Counted from the stretch's first letter, positions 1 through 9,505 are shown. The stretch: DNA of 36,700 bases from an uncultured beta proteobacterium (GCA_903822435.1 CAIJPE010000196.1:1-36700), one strand, 5' to 3'. Translations and numbers: made by a program. The notes: generated from the sequence alone by a model not told the origin.

Positions 1-1603
1 CGACGCTGCGCAGGCCGATGTCATCCGCCACCATCAGGCCACCGGCTGCGCCCGCCGTCAGACCGAGGTTGTCCCGAAGTTGTGCGGAGCCCAAAGGCCC
101 ATCCGCGAAGCCGGTGCCAAGCGTTCGGGAGCCCGCGAAGGTGGTCACTGCCCGTGCGGTGAGATCGAGTGCCCGGATCAGGCCCCCGGCGTCGAGAACG
201 AAGACCGTGTTGTTCTGCAAGACGAGGCTGCCCGGATTGGGAATGGTGGCACCGGTACCGACGCCGTCTGAGCCCGGGATCGTCGCGGAGCCGTTGCCCG
301 CCAGCGTTTCCACGCTGCCGGCCCCCGTGCCGCTGCGCAGGACGCGTCGCACGCGCTGGTTGAGGGTGTCCGCGACGATGAGGTCGCCATTCGCCGCGAC
401 CGCCAGTTGAATGGGGAACTGGAATTGCGCCGTGGTGGGCGAGCCGTCGGCGAACCCCGCTGTACCGCTGCCCGCGTAGGTGCTCACGACCCCGGACGTG
501 GTCACGCGCCGGATCACGTTGTTGCCGGCATCGGCCACATACAAGTCACCGTCCGGGCCGAGTGCAATGCCCGAAGGCTGACGGAAGCGGGCGGCGTTGC
601 CCGGGCCATCGGCCGACCCGATCTGACCCGCGCTGCCAGCCACAGTGGAGACCGTGCCGTCCGTACCGACGCGCCGGATCACGTGATTCTGGCTGTCGGC
701 CACGTAGATCACGCCCGAGGCGTCGTGGGTGATGCCCAGCGGCAAATTGAATTGCGCCGTGGCGGCCGCACCGTCGGCATAGCCCGCTTGGGTGTTGCCG
801 GTGATCGGCGTGATCGAAAGCCGGTCGGCGCTCAGCCGCTTGAGTTGGGAGCCCACGAAGAAGGCATAGCTCCCGTCAGTGAGCTTGTCGATTACCGAGG
901 CGCCAGTGATCCGTGCCTGGTCTCGAAGACCGGCCAGCGGATACAGGCTCAGCGACGCACTGGCCGGTGCGGCCACAGTCAGGCTCGCCACGTTGCTGGC
1001 GGCGCCGCTCTGCCCACCACAGTTCAGGTTCGCGCGCACCTGGGCACCGCTGTCGCTCAACGCGGTGACGAAACTGTAGGTCGCGGCCGTGGCGCCTGCC
1101 ACGTTGGCGAAGCTGGCGTCCGTGTTGGCGCGTCGCTGCCATTGGATGTTCAAGGTGCCGGCACTGCAGGTGCCTCCCACCGTGAAGCTGGCCGTGGTGC
1201 CCGCCACCACACTGGCGTCGGCGGGCTGTGGAGTGATGGTCAGCACCGGTGCGGGGACCGTCACCGTCAACGTCGCATCGCTGCTTGTGGCACTGCCGGC
1301 CAGGTTCGTCGCAATGGCCCTGAAGACCGCGCCGCTGTCGCTGGCCACGGTGCTGGCCAGGGTGTACGTGGTGGCTGTCGCACCGGCGATGTCGACCCCG
1401 TTGCGTTGCCAGCGGTAGCTCAACGGCGCCGTACCGGTGGCGGCGACAGTGAAGCTGGCCGGCTGGCCTGCGATCACGGTCTGGCTGGCGGGCTGCTGCG
1501 TGATGGTGGGTGGCACGGCCGGCGCCGCACCCGGCGCGGATTCGGCCGGTGGCGGCGCGTCGGCGCTGCCGCCGCCACAGGCCGCCAACATCAGGCACAA
1601 CAT
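1..1603 (-). CDS. Ig-like and NHL-repeat lipoprotein (3' end outside window)
   Basis: Partial gene; the C-terminus lies beyond position 1. The N-terminus has a lipobox (LAAC, then GGG), so it is probably an outer-membrane or periplasmic lipoprotein. Two bacterial Ig-like domains follow, each with an ITxQPA start, a WQR core and a DSGAxxRA strand (about residues 35-115 and 120-205). After these come at least four NHL propeller repeats, seen as VADxxNxxIRRV motifs alternating with VSTxAGSxxxG(F/S)ADG. NHL propellers usually bind protein or carbohydrate. The start is a problem: the ATG at 1603 leaves only eight residues before the lipid cysteine. The upstream in-frame peptide RVALARLALSACA would complete a good signal sequence, but no ATG, GTG or TTG precedes it there. 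The domain calls are firm; the start is uncertain and the role unknown. Confidence 0.8.
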   Translation of the reverse strand, partial: MLCLMLAACGGGSADAPPPAESAPGAAPAVPPTITQQPASQTVIAGQPASFTVAATGTAPLSYRWQRNGVDIAGATATTYTLASTVASDSGAVFRAIATNLAGSATSSDATLTVTVPAPVLTITPQPADASVVAGTTASFTVGGTCSAGTLNIQWQRRANTDASFANVAGATAATYSFVTALSDSGAQVRANLNCGGQSGAASNVASLTVAAPASASLSLYPLAGLRDQARITGASVIDKLTDGSYAFFVGSQLKRLSADRLSITPITGNTQAGYADGAAATAQFNLPLGITHDASGVIYVADSQNHVIRRVGTDGTVSTVAGSAGQIGSADGPGNAARFRQPSGIALGPDGDLYVADAGNNVIRRVTTSGVVSTYAGSGTAGFADGSPTTAQFQFPIQLAVAANGDLIVADTLNQRVRRVLRSGTGAGSVETLAGNGSATIPGSDGVGTGATIPNPGSLVLQNNTVFVLDAGGLIRALDLTARAVTTFAGSRTLGTGFADGPLGSAQLRDNLGLTAGAAGGLMVADDIGLRSV

Positions 1604-3417
1604 GGCGCAGGCCGAAAGGGCCAGGCGTGCAAGGGCAACCCTCGGGTTGAACGCCCCGAGACGCTGAGCAGGCCGTTGTTCACCGCGCTGACGCCGTAGA
1701 CCAGGCTGGTGCCGCTCATCTCGAGCGCACCGTTGTTGGTCAGGCTGCTGGTGACGATCAGGCTGCCGCCGTTGTAGGTGTAGCGGTCGTTGATGATCAG
1801 CTCGCCGACGGTGTTGCTGCCGCCGGTCTGGATGACATGGCCCGCACCCAGCCCGCCGATGGTCTCGGCGACAGCGCTGAGGCTGGCGAAGGTGTTGGCA
1901 CCGCCACCGTTGCCCACGTTCAGGGTGAAGACGCTGCCTTCGGTCGTGCCCAGGTTCAAGTTGACCAACGTGGCGGAGCCCGGTCCGACGAAGCTGCCGC
2001 CGTTCAGGTTCAGCGCCGAGGCACCATCCGCGGTCAAGCTGGTGCCGATGTTCAGCGTACCGCCGGCCAACGTGTAGATCGCAGTGCTGCCAACGGTGCC
2101 CAGAACCAGGTTGCTGACGCTGACCGTGCCGAAGGTCTGCGTGTAGCTCCCGGATGCGCCCGCCACCGACCCCAGGTTCAAGGTGATGACCTCGATGTTG
2201 CCGGTGCCGACAGTCAGCGAGCCGCCGTCGAGGTTGAAGGTGCTGCCGCCTGAACCAGTGGTGACGCTTCCACTGACATTGAGGGTTCCGCCAGACAGGG
2301 TGTACGAGTTTCCACTGCTGCTGCTCGCCGCGCCGAACGCCAGGCCACCCGTGCTGTGGGTTCCGCCGCTTTGGTTGAAGCTGGCGCTGCCCGCGCCCCC
2401 GATGGCCGTCCTGCCGGTGCTCAGCGTACCGCCCGACATGGCGTAGGTGCCGGCCGCACCGCTGCCGTAGCCCATGTCCAGTTCGCTCAGGTTGGCGTAA
2501 CCGGCGACCTGGCTGAAACTACCTGTTCCGTTGGCACCGACATACAAGTAGATGGCGGACAGGTTGCCGTCGTTGAGCGTGTAGTTGCCACTGGAGGTGG
2601 ACGTCAAGCCCAGCCTCATCACGCCGGATTCCACCGTGCCGCTGCCTTGGACGTAGCTGCCGGTCGTACCCGCGACGGACCCCAGGTTGAACCCATAGAT
2701 TCGGATGTTGCCGCTGCCGACCGTCAAACTGCCGCCGTCCAGATTGAAGTAGCCCAGACCCACGGCGCCATTGGTGATAGCGCCGCTCACGTTCAGCGTG
2801 CCACCGGACAAGCTATACACGTCGGAGGGGTTGCCCCCCGGGGTGCCGGTACTGAAATTGAGACTCGCGGCGCTGACGCTGCCGCCGGTCTGGTTGAACG
2901 TGCCCTGGCCCGACACGCCGATCACGATGCTGCCGGCTGTCAACGTGCCCGCCGACAGGTTGTAGGTGCCCCAGCCGGGGTAGCCGCCGCCCAGCGTCAG
3001 GGTCTGGGTCACGGTGTGGCTACCGCCGCTTTGGTTGAAAGCGCCGGTACCCACATCACCAATGACCTCGATGCCCGCAACCAGCGAGCTGCCGCTCTGA
3101 ACGATCGAGGCGGTACCCAGGGGCGAACCGACGTAGAGCGCGTTTGCCACCGCGTCGCCGCCCAGGAAGCTTTCCGTGAGCGCATCGATCTTGAGCGTCG
3201 CACCGGTGCTACCCACAAATCGGACGACCACGTCGTCGGCTGCAGTCGGTACGCCCGCTGGCGACCAGCAGCTGCTGGCGTCCCAAAAGCCCGAAAGGCA
3301 GATCCAGCCCTTGGCTTCGGCCTGGCTGAAGGAGGCCAACAACAACAGCGATACGGCCGCAGAGACGGTTGAGCGGCGCAGTTGGGATCGTGCGGGAGCG
3401 CAGCGATGGGCTTGCAT
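1591..3417 (-). CDS. Secreted beta-strand-repeat (adhesin-like) protein, probably C-terminally truncated
   Basis: 608 residues. A signal peptide spans about residues 1-36 (Arg-rich start, then a Leu/Ala core ending AEA). The rest is a low-charge beta-solenoid-type repeat, with recurring GTFNQ(S/T)GGS, YxLSGGTLNVSG and FNLDGGSLTVG units separated by LGSVAG(T/A)xGSY. Such repeats are typical of surface proteins that end in an autotransporter barrel or a PEP-CTERM tail. Neither is present: after NNGLLSVSG the frame runs into about 20 unrelated residues that overlap the next gene out of frame. The start at 3417 is supported by AAGGA eight bases upstream. It is transcribed toward the NHL gene and divergently from the kinase gene. 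I read it as a real but truncated surface protein; a programmed fusion to the next gene is less likely. Confidence 0.75.
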   Translation of the reverse strand: MQAHRCAPARSQLRRSTVSAAVSLLLLASFSQAEAKGWICLSGFWDASSCWSPAGVPTAADDVVVRFVGSTGATLKIDALTESFLGGDAVANALYVGSPLGTASIVQSGSSLVAGIEVIGDVGTGAFNQSGGSHTVTQTLTLGGGYPGWGTYNLSAGTLTAGSIVIGVSGQGTFNQTGGSVSAASLNFSTGTPGGNPSDVYSLSGGTLNVSGAITNGAVGLGYFNLDGGSLTVGSGNIRIYGFNLGSVAGTTGSYVQGSGTVESGVMRLGLTSTSSGNYTLNDGNLSAIYLYVGANGTGSFSQVAGYANLSELDMGYGSGAAGTYAMSGGTLSTGRTAIGGAGSASFNQSGGTHSTGGLAFGAASSSSGNSYTLSGGTLNVSGSVTTGSGGSTFNLDGGSLTVGTGNIEVITLNLGSVAGASGSYTQTFGTVSVSNLVLGTVGSTAIYTLAGGTLNIGTSLTADGASALNLNGGSFVGPGSATLVNLNLGTTEGSVFTLNVGNGGGANTFASLSAVAETIGGLGAGHVIQTGGSNTVGELIINDRYTYNGGSLIVTSSLTNNGALEMSGTSLVYGVSAVNNGLLSVSGRSTRGLPLHAWPFRPAPCCA

Positions 3418-3848
3418 GTTCAGGGTCCTTCAGCGGTGTTTGCCGCACGGTAGGCGCGGGCTCTGATGACTAGAACGAGGCCAGCGGCTGAAGTCAGACA
3501 CGACGCGACCCCCCAATTTGAGGGGAGAGGGCGCTGACCACGCACCCGCGCTACCCAGCGTCAGCAACAGGGCGACGTCCTTTGAGCCGATCAACGTGCG
3601 CGCTCGCGCGGTCGCAGTGGGTTACAGCTCAATCAACCTGCCGCCGACAAACACGTGGCGGGCGCAGGTCAGCTACCCCAAGCCAAGCATCTCGGCAGCG
3701 CTAGGTTACGATCTTCGCGGGGCGATCCGCGGAGTCAGTAGCGGCGTGGGGCAAATCACAGTGCTGTCAGCGGCCCTTGGCCAGGGCAAGCGTGATGCCG
3801 CAGGCGTACTGCATGTGCCGCTCCATGCCGATCTGCGGAGGCTGGTTC
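3418..3848. other. Divergent intergenic region, no gene recognised
   Basis: About 430 bases separate the divergent starts of the beta-strand-repeat protein and the kinase, and must hold both promoters. A C-run/G-run pair at 3509-3525 could form a four-base-pair stem. A plus-strand frame is open over much of the stretch, but its product resembles nothing I know and has no good ribosome binding site. I could not place a convincing sigma-70 or sigma-54 promoter. Confidence 0.5.
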
Positions 3849-6800
3849 ATGCTGCGAGCCTCATCTGACCTGTCGGCCGCCTGGTCCGCGCTGGATTGGC
3901 AGCAGGCCTTCGAACTCCTCGACGTCGCGCTGGATCTGGACGCCTCGGCGCAGGCGGCCTGGCTGGCCTCGCTGGGGCCGGAGCAGGCCACTCTGAGGTT
4001 GATGGTCGAGAAGTTGCTGCAGAACCGTCTGGCCCTTGGCGCCGGCGAGTTCATGAGCACCCCCGCATACGGCGTGTTGGCCGAAGGGGCGCAGCCACGC
4101 CAGGTTGAAGCGCAGGCTCTCATCGGTCCTTATCGGTTGGTGCGGCAGATCGGCCAGGGCGGCATGGCCGATGTCTGGCTCGCGGTGCGGGCCGACGGCC
4201 TGCTCGACCGCCCCGTCGCATTGAAACTGCCACACACCAGTTGGGGCGGTGCGTTGCATGCCGAGCGCATGGCCCGTGAGCGGCAGATCCTGGCCTCGCT
4301 GACACACCCGCACATCGCCCGCCTGTACGACGCCGGCATCGGCGAAGACGGGCGTCCGTATCTGGCGCTCGAGTATGTCGCCGGCCAGCCGATCGATGAA
4401 TACGCCCGTGCCCACACGCTTTCGGTGCGTGCCCGGGTGGAACTGATGGTGCAGGTTGCACGGGCCGTCGCGTACGCGCATGCGCAGCTGGTCGTGCATC
4501 GCGACATCAAGCCATCGAACATCCTCGTCGATGCGGCCGGCCAGGTGCGCCTGCTGGATTTCGGCATCGCGAAGATCATCGATCCGTTGCTTGACGACGA
4601 GTCCCCTGGAAGCCCGCTGACCCAAATGCACGGTCGCGCGCTGACGCCGGACTACGCCTCGCCCGAGCAGATCCGGGGCGACGCCATGGGAACGTCTTCC
4701 GATGTGTACTCGCTGGGCATCGTGATGTTTGAGTTGCTGGCCGGAGAGCGCCCTTATCGCCTGCCCAAGGGACTGGGTGCGGTGGCCCTGGCCGAGGCGG
4801 TGGCGCGGGCCTCCGTGCCGCGGTTGAGCGCTGTCGCGGCCGACCGGGCCCTGAAGCGCCAGCTTCAGGGAGATCTGGATGCGATCGCCCACCGCGCACT
4901 GGCCAAGGCAAGCGACGAACGCTACGCCACCATGGAAGCTCTAGCGGACGATCTCGAGCGTCACCTCGCCGGCCTGCCGGTGCGTGCGCGGCCAGATTCG
5001 CGCTGGTACCTGGCCGAGCGATGGGTGCGGCGCCACAAGCTCGAGACGGCGGTTGCCCTGGCGATCATCGTGGCCCTGCCGGCCGGCGCAGCGGCGCAGG
5101 TGGCGGTGCTGGCGGCCATCGCTGCGGGCGCGGGCGTGGCCTTGTGGCAGGCCCGCGCGGCTCGCGCCCAGGCACAGCGGGCCGGGGCCGAGGCGGCACG
5201 CGCAGCCGCAGTCAAAGGCTTCCTGACGAGCTTCTTCGAGTCGGGGAGCCTCGACAAGGATGGCGGGGCGCTGCTCGGACGCCTGACGGTGCGCGAGTTC
5301 GTTGAGCGGGGCGCAGCCCGCATCGACACCGGCTTCGAGCGGCAGCCCCAGCTGAAGGCTGAGTTGTACGACGTCGTCAGCGCCCTGTTCGCCGACTTGT
5401 CGGACGGCAATGCCACGGTGACCTATGCGCGCAAGTGGCTGGCCAGCCTCGATCGCTTCCGAGCGTCCGAAGCGGAGCGGGCCAGGGCGCAGCAGCGTCT
5501 GGCGCGTGGCTTGATCCTGCTGGGGCAGTACAGCGAGGCGATCGAAATGCTTGCCAGCAGCATTGCGCGCCTGACTGCGCGAAACGATACCGCCGACGTG
5601 TTGCTGTTGGCCGAGCTATGGATTCTGCGCGCACGGGCAACGGCCGAACGCGGCGACCACCCCAACGCCTTGGCCGGCGTCGATGCCGCCTATGCCTTGC
5701 TCGTCGGCACTGGAGCCGCCGATGACCGTGCGACTGACACCGTCCGTGCCGAGGCCCAGTTCCTGCGGGCTGAACTGATCGCGCTCGACAACCGTCAACA
5801 AGAGGCCGTTCCGCAGTTCGAAGAGGCCATCGCTCTTCTGGAGCGCATCCACGGAGAGCGCTCGCTGGTCGTGGCCCGGCATCGGTTCATCTACGGCAAG
5901 GTGCTGGGCACCGCAAGGCAGGACGCTCAAACCGTTCGCGAGTATCGCCATGCCCTTCGTCTTGTGCGCGAGGCGGGCGGCGCAGATGACCTCAATTCGT
6001 CAATCATTGAACTCGACCTGGGCAGGCACCTCGCCTTGAGAAGCACCTCGCGAGCGGAAGGCCTGACTTTGCTCGATCATGCGCGCCACGTATTCGCTGC
6101 CCGCATCAGGGATGTCTCGCCGAGCTACCCAGCCACCGCGAACCTCTATCTTGCAGAAGCACTGATCGACCAGGGAGAACTCGAGCTCGCCCGCGAGCCC
6201 ATGGAAGCCGCTGCCGCACACTGCCGCGACAAGATCGAGAACGCGGGCCTGCGCAGCCTCGTGACCCTGGTGCATGCTCGATACCTTGCGGATTGTGGAG
6301 ATTACGACGGCTCCGATCGGCTTCTTGAGTCCTGTTATGAAGAACGCGTGCGGACTTTTGGCCCCGAACACCCGCTGAGCGCATCCGTCGTGAACCGCAT
6401 CGGCATGAATCATTCAAGGCGGCAGGACTATGCTCGCGCGATTTCGCATTTCGAGCAGGTTTTGCAGTCGCAGGACCATGTCGAGTCCAGCTGGGGCTCA
6501 GTCAAACACCAGGCGCAGATCAACCGCGCGGTCGCGTATCTTGAATCGGGCGCGGTGGCACAGGCATTGCCCGTGTTTCAGGAGGCGGTCGACCGGTATC
6601 TCGTCCTGCCGCCGGCTTCCCGCAACGACCTGACCGAGGCAACGATCTGCATGCAGCTCGGTCGCGCCCTGCTCGCTGAGGGTCAACCGGCGCCCGCCCT
6701 ACACTTGTTGCAGCGCTCTGTGGACATCTTTTCGAGCATGAATCCGCTGGCAGCGAACGTGGCCTTTCCGCTGGGCTGGCTCGGGCTCTGTCTGCTCGAA

Positions 6801-6935
6801 TTGGGTAGACCGGAACAGGCGCGTGTCCACGCCGAGGCGGCGCGCGAGGCACTGACGGCTCACCCGCTGGCCGGCGCGCACTTCCGTCGAAGCCTTGCGC
6901 TTTTGGACGAGCGGCTTGCGGCCGCAGGCCGTTGA
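3849..6935 (+). CDS. Transmembrane Ser/Thr protein kinase with C-terminal TPR region
   Basis: 1028 residues from the ATG at 3849, chosen because GGAGG lies seven bases upstream; the frame stays open for 24 codons further up without a comparable site. A bacterial PknB-type kinase domain covers about residues 93-375: glycine loop IGQGGMADVW, VALK lysine near 126, catalytic HRDIKPSN with Asp near 219, DFG near 237, and SPE in the activation segment. A hydrophobic segment near 400-433 should anchor it in the inner membrane, with the kinase in the cytoplasm. The region after about 480 is helical and reads as TPR-like repeats, by family a protein-binding module. All key catalytic residues are present. 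Kinases of this layout are often next to an ECF sigma factor, but none lies in this window. Its targets are unknown; the neighbouring surface-protein genes are only candidates by position. Confidence 0.9.
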   Translation: MLRASSDLSAAWSALDWQQAFELLDVALDLDASAQAAWLASLGPEQATLRLMVEKLLQNRLALGAGEFMSTPAYGVLAEGAQPRQVEAQALIGPYRLVRQIGQGGMADVWLAVRADGLLDRPVALKLPHTSWGGALHAERMARERQILASLTHPHIARLYDAGIGEDGRPYLALEYVAGQPIDEYARAHTLSVRARVELMVQVARAVAYAHAQLVVHRDIKPSNILVDAAGQVRLLDFGIAKIIDPLLDDESPGSPLTQMHGRALTPDYASPEQIRGDAMGTSSDVYSLGIVMFELLAGERPYRLPKGLGAVALAEAVARASVPRLSAVAADRALKRQLQGDLDAIAHRALAKASDERYATMEALADDLERHLAGLPVRARPDSRWYLAERWVRRHKLETAVALAIIVALPAGAAAQVAVLAAIAAGAGVALWQARAARAQAQRAGAEAARAAAVKGFLTSFFESGSLDKDGGALLGRLTVREFVERGAARIDTGFERQPQLKAELYDVVSALFADLSDGNATVTYARKWLASLDRFRASEAERARAQQRLARGLILLGQYSEAIEMLASSIARLTARNDTADVLLLAELWILRARATAERGDHPNALAGVDAAYALLVGTGAADDRATDTVRAEAQFLRAELIALDNRQQEAVPQFEEAIALLERIHGERSLVVARHRFIYGKVLGTARQDAQTVREYRHALRLVREAGGADDLNSSIIELDLGRHLALRSTSRAEGLTLLDHARHVFAARIRDVSPSYPATANLYLAEALIDQGELELAREPMEAAAAHCRDKIENAGLRSLVTLVHARYLADCGDYDGSDRLLESCYEERVRTFGPEHPLSASVVNRIGMNHSRRQDYARAISHFEQVLQSQDHVESSWGSVKHQAQINRAVAYLESGAVAQALPVFQEAVDRYLVLPPASRNDLTEATICMQLGRALLAEGQPAPALHLLQRSVDIFSSMNPLAANVAFPLGWLGLCLLELGRPEQARVHAEAAREALTAHPLAGAHFRRSLALLDERLAAAGR

Positions 6936-6944
6936 CCGGTTCTA

Positions 6945-7470
6945 CCGACAAGACATTTTCTGAATAGCGAGGAACCTCGCCAACCCTGATTTCATGCTCG
7001 GGCTGCCGCGGGGTGGCGACGAGTGCGCGCAACAGGTTGCGAAGCATGCCGCGCATCTTGTAGCGCCTGTTGAAGCGGAATTGCACCTCGGCCAGGTAGC
7101 GCGACCCGTACTTGGCGAACTTGATCGAGGGTTACGTACCCGTCTGTGCCGTCTTGATGTTGCCGATCAGCGTGTTGACCGCTCGGAACTGCTCGTTCAA
7201 GACGCTGGCCCTGCCGCCGCCAGTGACCTCTCGGTCGTGCCCTGCACCCATCGAGGCAGCTACCGTGAAGCAGTTCAGGCCATCGGACACGACAATCAGC
7301 GGCAGCAACATGCTCGTGGAGATGAAGGTCTCCAGCGAAGCTTTTGTGAACGGCCCGGCCGACAGGCAGGCCAAGTGAGGCTGGCCGTCTACGGACCTCC
7401 CAGAACATCACGGCACGGGCTTGCCAGCCTGCGCTGCGCTGAGCCCACTCGATGCCACGGACCTGCGCGA
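6945..7470 (-). pseudogene. Decayed IS1595-family transposase remnant
   Basis: Minus-strand remains of the catalytic and C-terminal part of an ISXO2/IS1595-type transposase. From 7374 downward the frame reads VVSDGLNCFT, EVTGGG, EQFRAVNTLIGNIKTAQTGT, then a stop (TAA at 7134-7132) where the family normally has a tyrosine. It resumes in the same frame with IKFAKYGSRYLAEVQFRFNRR and ends near 6950. A second stop lies about 7 codons before GRSVDGQPHL. Further upstream (about 7400-7460) the DNA resembles the DDAYxGGERxGGKxGRG region but is broken by small indels. The N-terminal zinc-ribbon part is not recognisable. It abuts the 3' end of the kinase gene. Family recognition comes from memory of the motif order, not a search; non-functionality is seen directly. 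Confidence 0.75.
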
Positions 7471-7887
7471 GGTGCCCATCGCTTCGGCCACGCCGTCGTA
7501 CTGCCAGGCCATCGAAAGGCGTTCGCCTTGCATGGCGCAACCGCCCCCTGCGCTTTCAGCGCGGGCCTGACATCGCCGAGCATCTGGTGATCGAGATGCT
7601 TTTTGCGCTGATTGGGGAGTGATCCGAGGCCTGGTATGCCAACGGATGCGTTCAAGGCCGCGCGAGGGGCCGGGTTAGCCCGAATTGCCCTGCACGTCCG
7701 CTGAAGCGCCCACTGATTCGGACCGGTCGCTTGTCCACGCCGGTCTGGCACCCGCCCGTTGCGAACATGCCCGAAAGCCGCCCAGATGGCGATGGAGGCC
7801 GCATGCAGTCGAAGTGGAAGCCCGCCGTCTGACTGTTGCTCAACCGCATGTGGCAGCTCCCATGCAAAGACCAACTGGAGACAGACC
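7471..7887. other. Non-coding or decayed stretch upstream of the SGNH hydrolase
   Basis: About 400 bases follow the transposase remnant with no gene I can support. Several frames are open on both strands, but none gives a recognisable protein or has a good ribosome binding site. It may hold further insertion-sequence debris, and it must include the promoter of the hydrolase gene at 7888. Confidence 0.5.
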
Positions 7888-9444
7888 ATGACAAATGCAG
7901 ATTGCACCCAGGCTGTAGTCATTCCCGCGGCCACGGCCACCACCACGCCGCGCGGTCGGTTGATGCGGCGCTGGCGAAACGGCGCCCTGCTGGCCGCCGC
8001 GGCGCTGTCGCTGCCATCGGCGTTCGCGAGCGATGACGACCATGCGGGGGGTCAGAAGTGGGTTGCCACATGGGCAACCTCGCCGGCCGCCTACTTCGTC
8101 TACGGAAGGCCTGTGGCAGAGAACCTGGCCTTGGGATTCTTCTCGCCGACCAAGTCCGCGGTGGCCAACATCCAGCCGGACCTCGTCTTTCCTTTCCCCA
8201 ACGCCCTGACGGGGCCCACCGCGAACAACCAGACCATCCGTTCCATCGTCAAGCCCGACCTGTGGGGACGCAAGATGCGGGTGCGGCTGTCCAACGTCTT
8301 CGGAAGCCAGCCGCTCACCTTCAATGCGGTGACGCTGGCGCTGCAGGAATACGCAGCCAACCTGGTGCCCGGCACGCTGGCGACTGTCAAGTTCAACGGC
8401 TCGAGTTCGGTGACCATCGCGCCGGGGCAGGAAGTCTGGAGCGACAGGGTCGACCTGACCTGGGTGGAGGCCGATGGAAACGATCCAATGCTTCAGGGGC
8501 GCAATCTGGCCGTCAGCTACTCCGTTCAGGGCGACAGCGGCCACATGACCCACCACAGCGGCGCCAACACCACGTCGTTCATCACGGGCGCGGGCACAGG
8601 CAACCACGCGGCCGATGCCGACGGCTTCGCCTTCGAATACACGACGACATCCTGGTTCTTCCTCACCGCGCTGGACGTCATGGCCTCGGCGGATACGGTG
8701 GTTGTCTGCGCCTTCGGCGACTCGATCACCGATGGCACGCACACGACGCTCAACACCAACGACCGGTGGGCCAACGTCCTGTCACGCCGACTCCACAACG
8801 CCTACGGCAACAAGGTCAGCGTGGTGAACGAGGCCATTGGCGGCAACCGGGTGATCAATCCTGTGGTGGCCAACGCCGCGTCCGGACCGTCAGCCGTCGA
8901 CCGGCTCGACCGCGACGTTCTCGGTCTGTCCGGACTGACGCACGTCATCTGGCTCGAGGGCATCAACGACCTGGGCGCGGGCTATGGACAGGGGGCCAGC
9001 GCAACGCCGATCATCGAGAACCCGGTGATCCACACGCCGGCCAACATCATGGCGGGCTATCAGAATGTGGTGGGCCGGCTTCATGCCAGGGGTGTCAAGG
9101 TCTTCGGGGCGACCATGACTTCCGCGCTTGGCTACAACAATCCGGCCCAGGGCTGGGACCTGACGACCTACCCCACGTTCCTGGCCACGGTCGACAACGG
9201 GCCGGTCATCGACGGCTATCGCCAGCAGATCAACACCTACATCCGCACGTCGGGGCTCTTCGATGGCGTCGTCGATTTCGACGCCGCAACCCTCGACCCG
9301 GCCACCGGCAATGTCAAGGCGGCCTACATGCCGAACAGCCAGTTCACGCAATTGCCTTGGGACTACCTGCACCCGAACCACGCGGGCTACAACGCGATGG
9401 GCCGCGTGATCAACATCGCGCCGTTCGCACCGGCGCATCACTAG
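7888..9444 (+). CDS. Secreted SGNH/GDSL-family hydrolase
   Basis: 518 residues. The start at 7888 has GGAGA seven to eight bases upstream. A signal peptide is clear (RRWRN, then a Leu/Ala core ending AFA near residue 48), although the N-region before it is unusually long; an internal ATG at 7963 would give a classical length but lacks a ribosome binding site. The SGNH blocks are complete: GDSITDG with nucleophile Ser279, Gly319 in IGGN, GIND with Asn360, and DYLH with Asp492 and His495. An N-terminal beta-rich domain of about 200 residues precedes the catalytic domain, as in secreted GDSL esterases and carbohydrate deacetylases. It probably hydrolyses an ester in the periplasm or outside the cell; the substrate is not readable. 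A large inverted repeat follows the stop. Confidence 0.9.
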   Translation: MTNADCTQAVVIPAATATTTPRGRLMRRWRNGALLAAAALSLPSAFASDDDHAGGQKWVATWATSPAAYFVYGRPVAENLALGFFSPTKSAVANIQPDLVFPFPNALTGPTANNQTIRSIVKPDLWGRKMRVRLSNVFGSQPLTFNAVTLALQEYAANLVPGTLATVKFNGSSSVTIAPGQEVWSDRVDLTWVEADGNDPMLQGRNLAVSYSVQGDSGHMTHHSGANTTSFITGAGTGNHAADADGFAFEYTTTSWFFLTALDVMASADTVVVCAFGDSITDGTHTTLNTNDRWANVLSRRLHNAYGNKVSVVNEAIGGNRVINPVVANAASGPSAVDRLDRDVLGLSGLTHVIWLEGINDLGAGYGQGASATPIIENPVIHTPANIMAGYQNVVGRLHARGVKVFGATMTSALGYNNPAQGWDLTTYPTFLATVDNGPVIDGYRQQINTYIRTSGLFDGVVDFDAATLDPATGNVKAAYMPNSQFTQLPWDYLHPNHAGYNAMGRVINIAPFAPAHH

Positions 9445-9453
9445 GGCTATCAG

Positions 9454-9505
9454 GGGCCGGTCCGCATGCCACGTGGTCCGCAAGACCGATGCGGCGGACC
9501 GGCCC
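9454..9505. repeat. 12-bp inverted repeat after the SGNH hydrolase gene
   Basis: GGGCCGGTCCGC at 9454-9465 is matched exactly by its reverse complement at 9494-9505. The 28-base loop holds the palindrome CCACGTGG (9469-9476). No T-run follows, so it is not a classical intrinsic terminator. It may end or stabilise the upstream transcript, or bind a regulator ahead of the binding-protein gene at 9544. Confidence 0.6.

Noticed and set aside
1640-1665. Programmed -1 frameshift fusing the beta-strand-repeat and NHL proteins
   Set aside because: The frames are related by -1, but no slippery heptamer in the right register is present. A deletion scar explains both damaged ends more simply.
1700-3000. 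CRISPR-like or tandem DNA repeats
   Set aside because: The periodicity is at the protein level (beta-strand repeats), with variable spacing and diverged DNA.
3518-3868. A 116-codon plus-strand gene before the kinase
   Set aside because: No ribosome binding site, no recognisable product, and it overlaps the well-supported kinase start.
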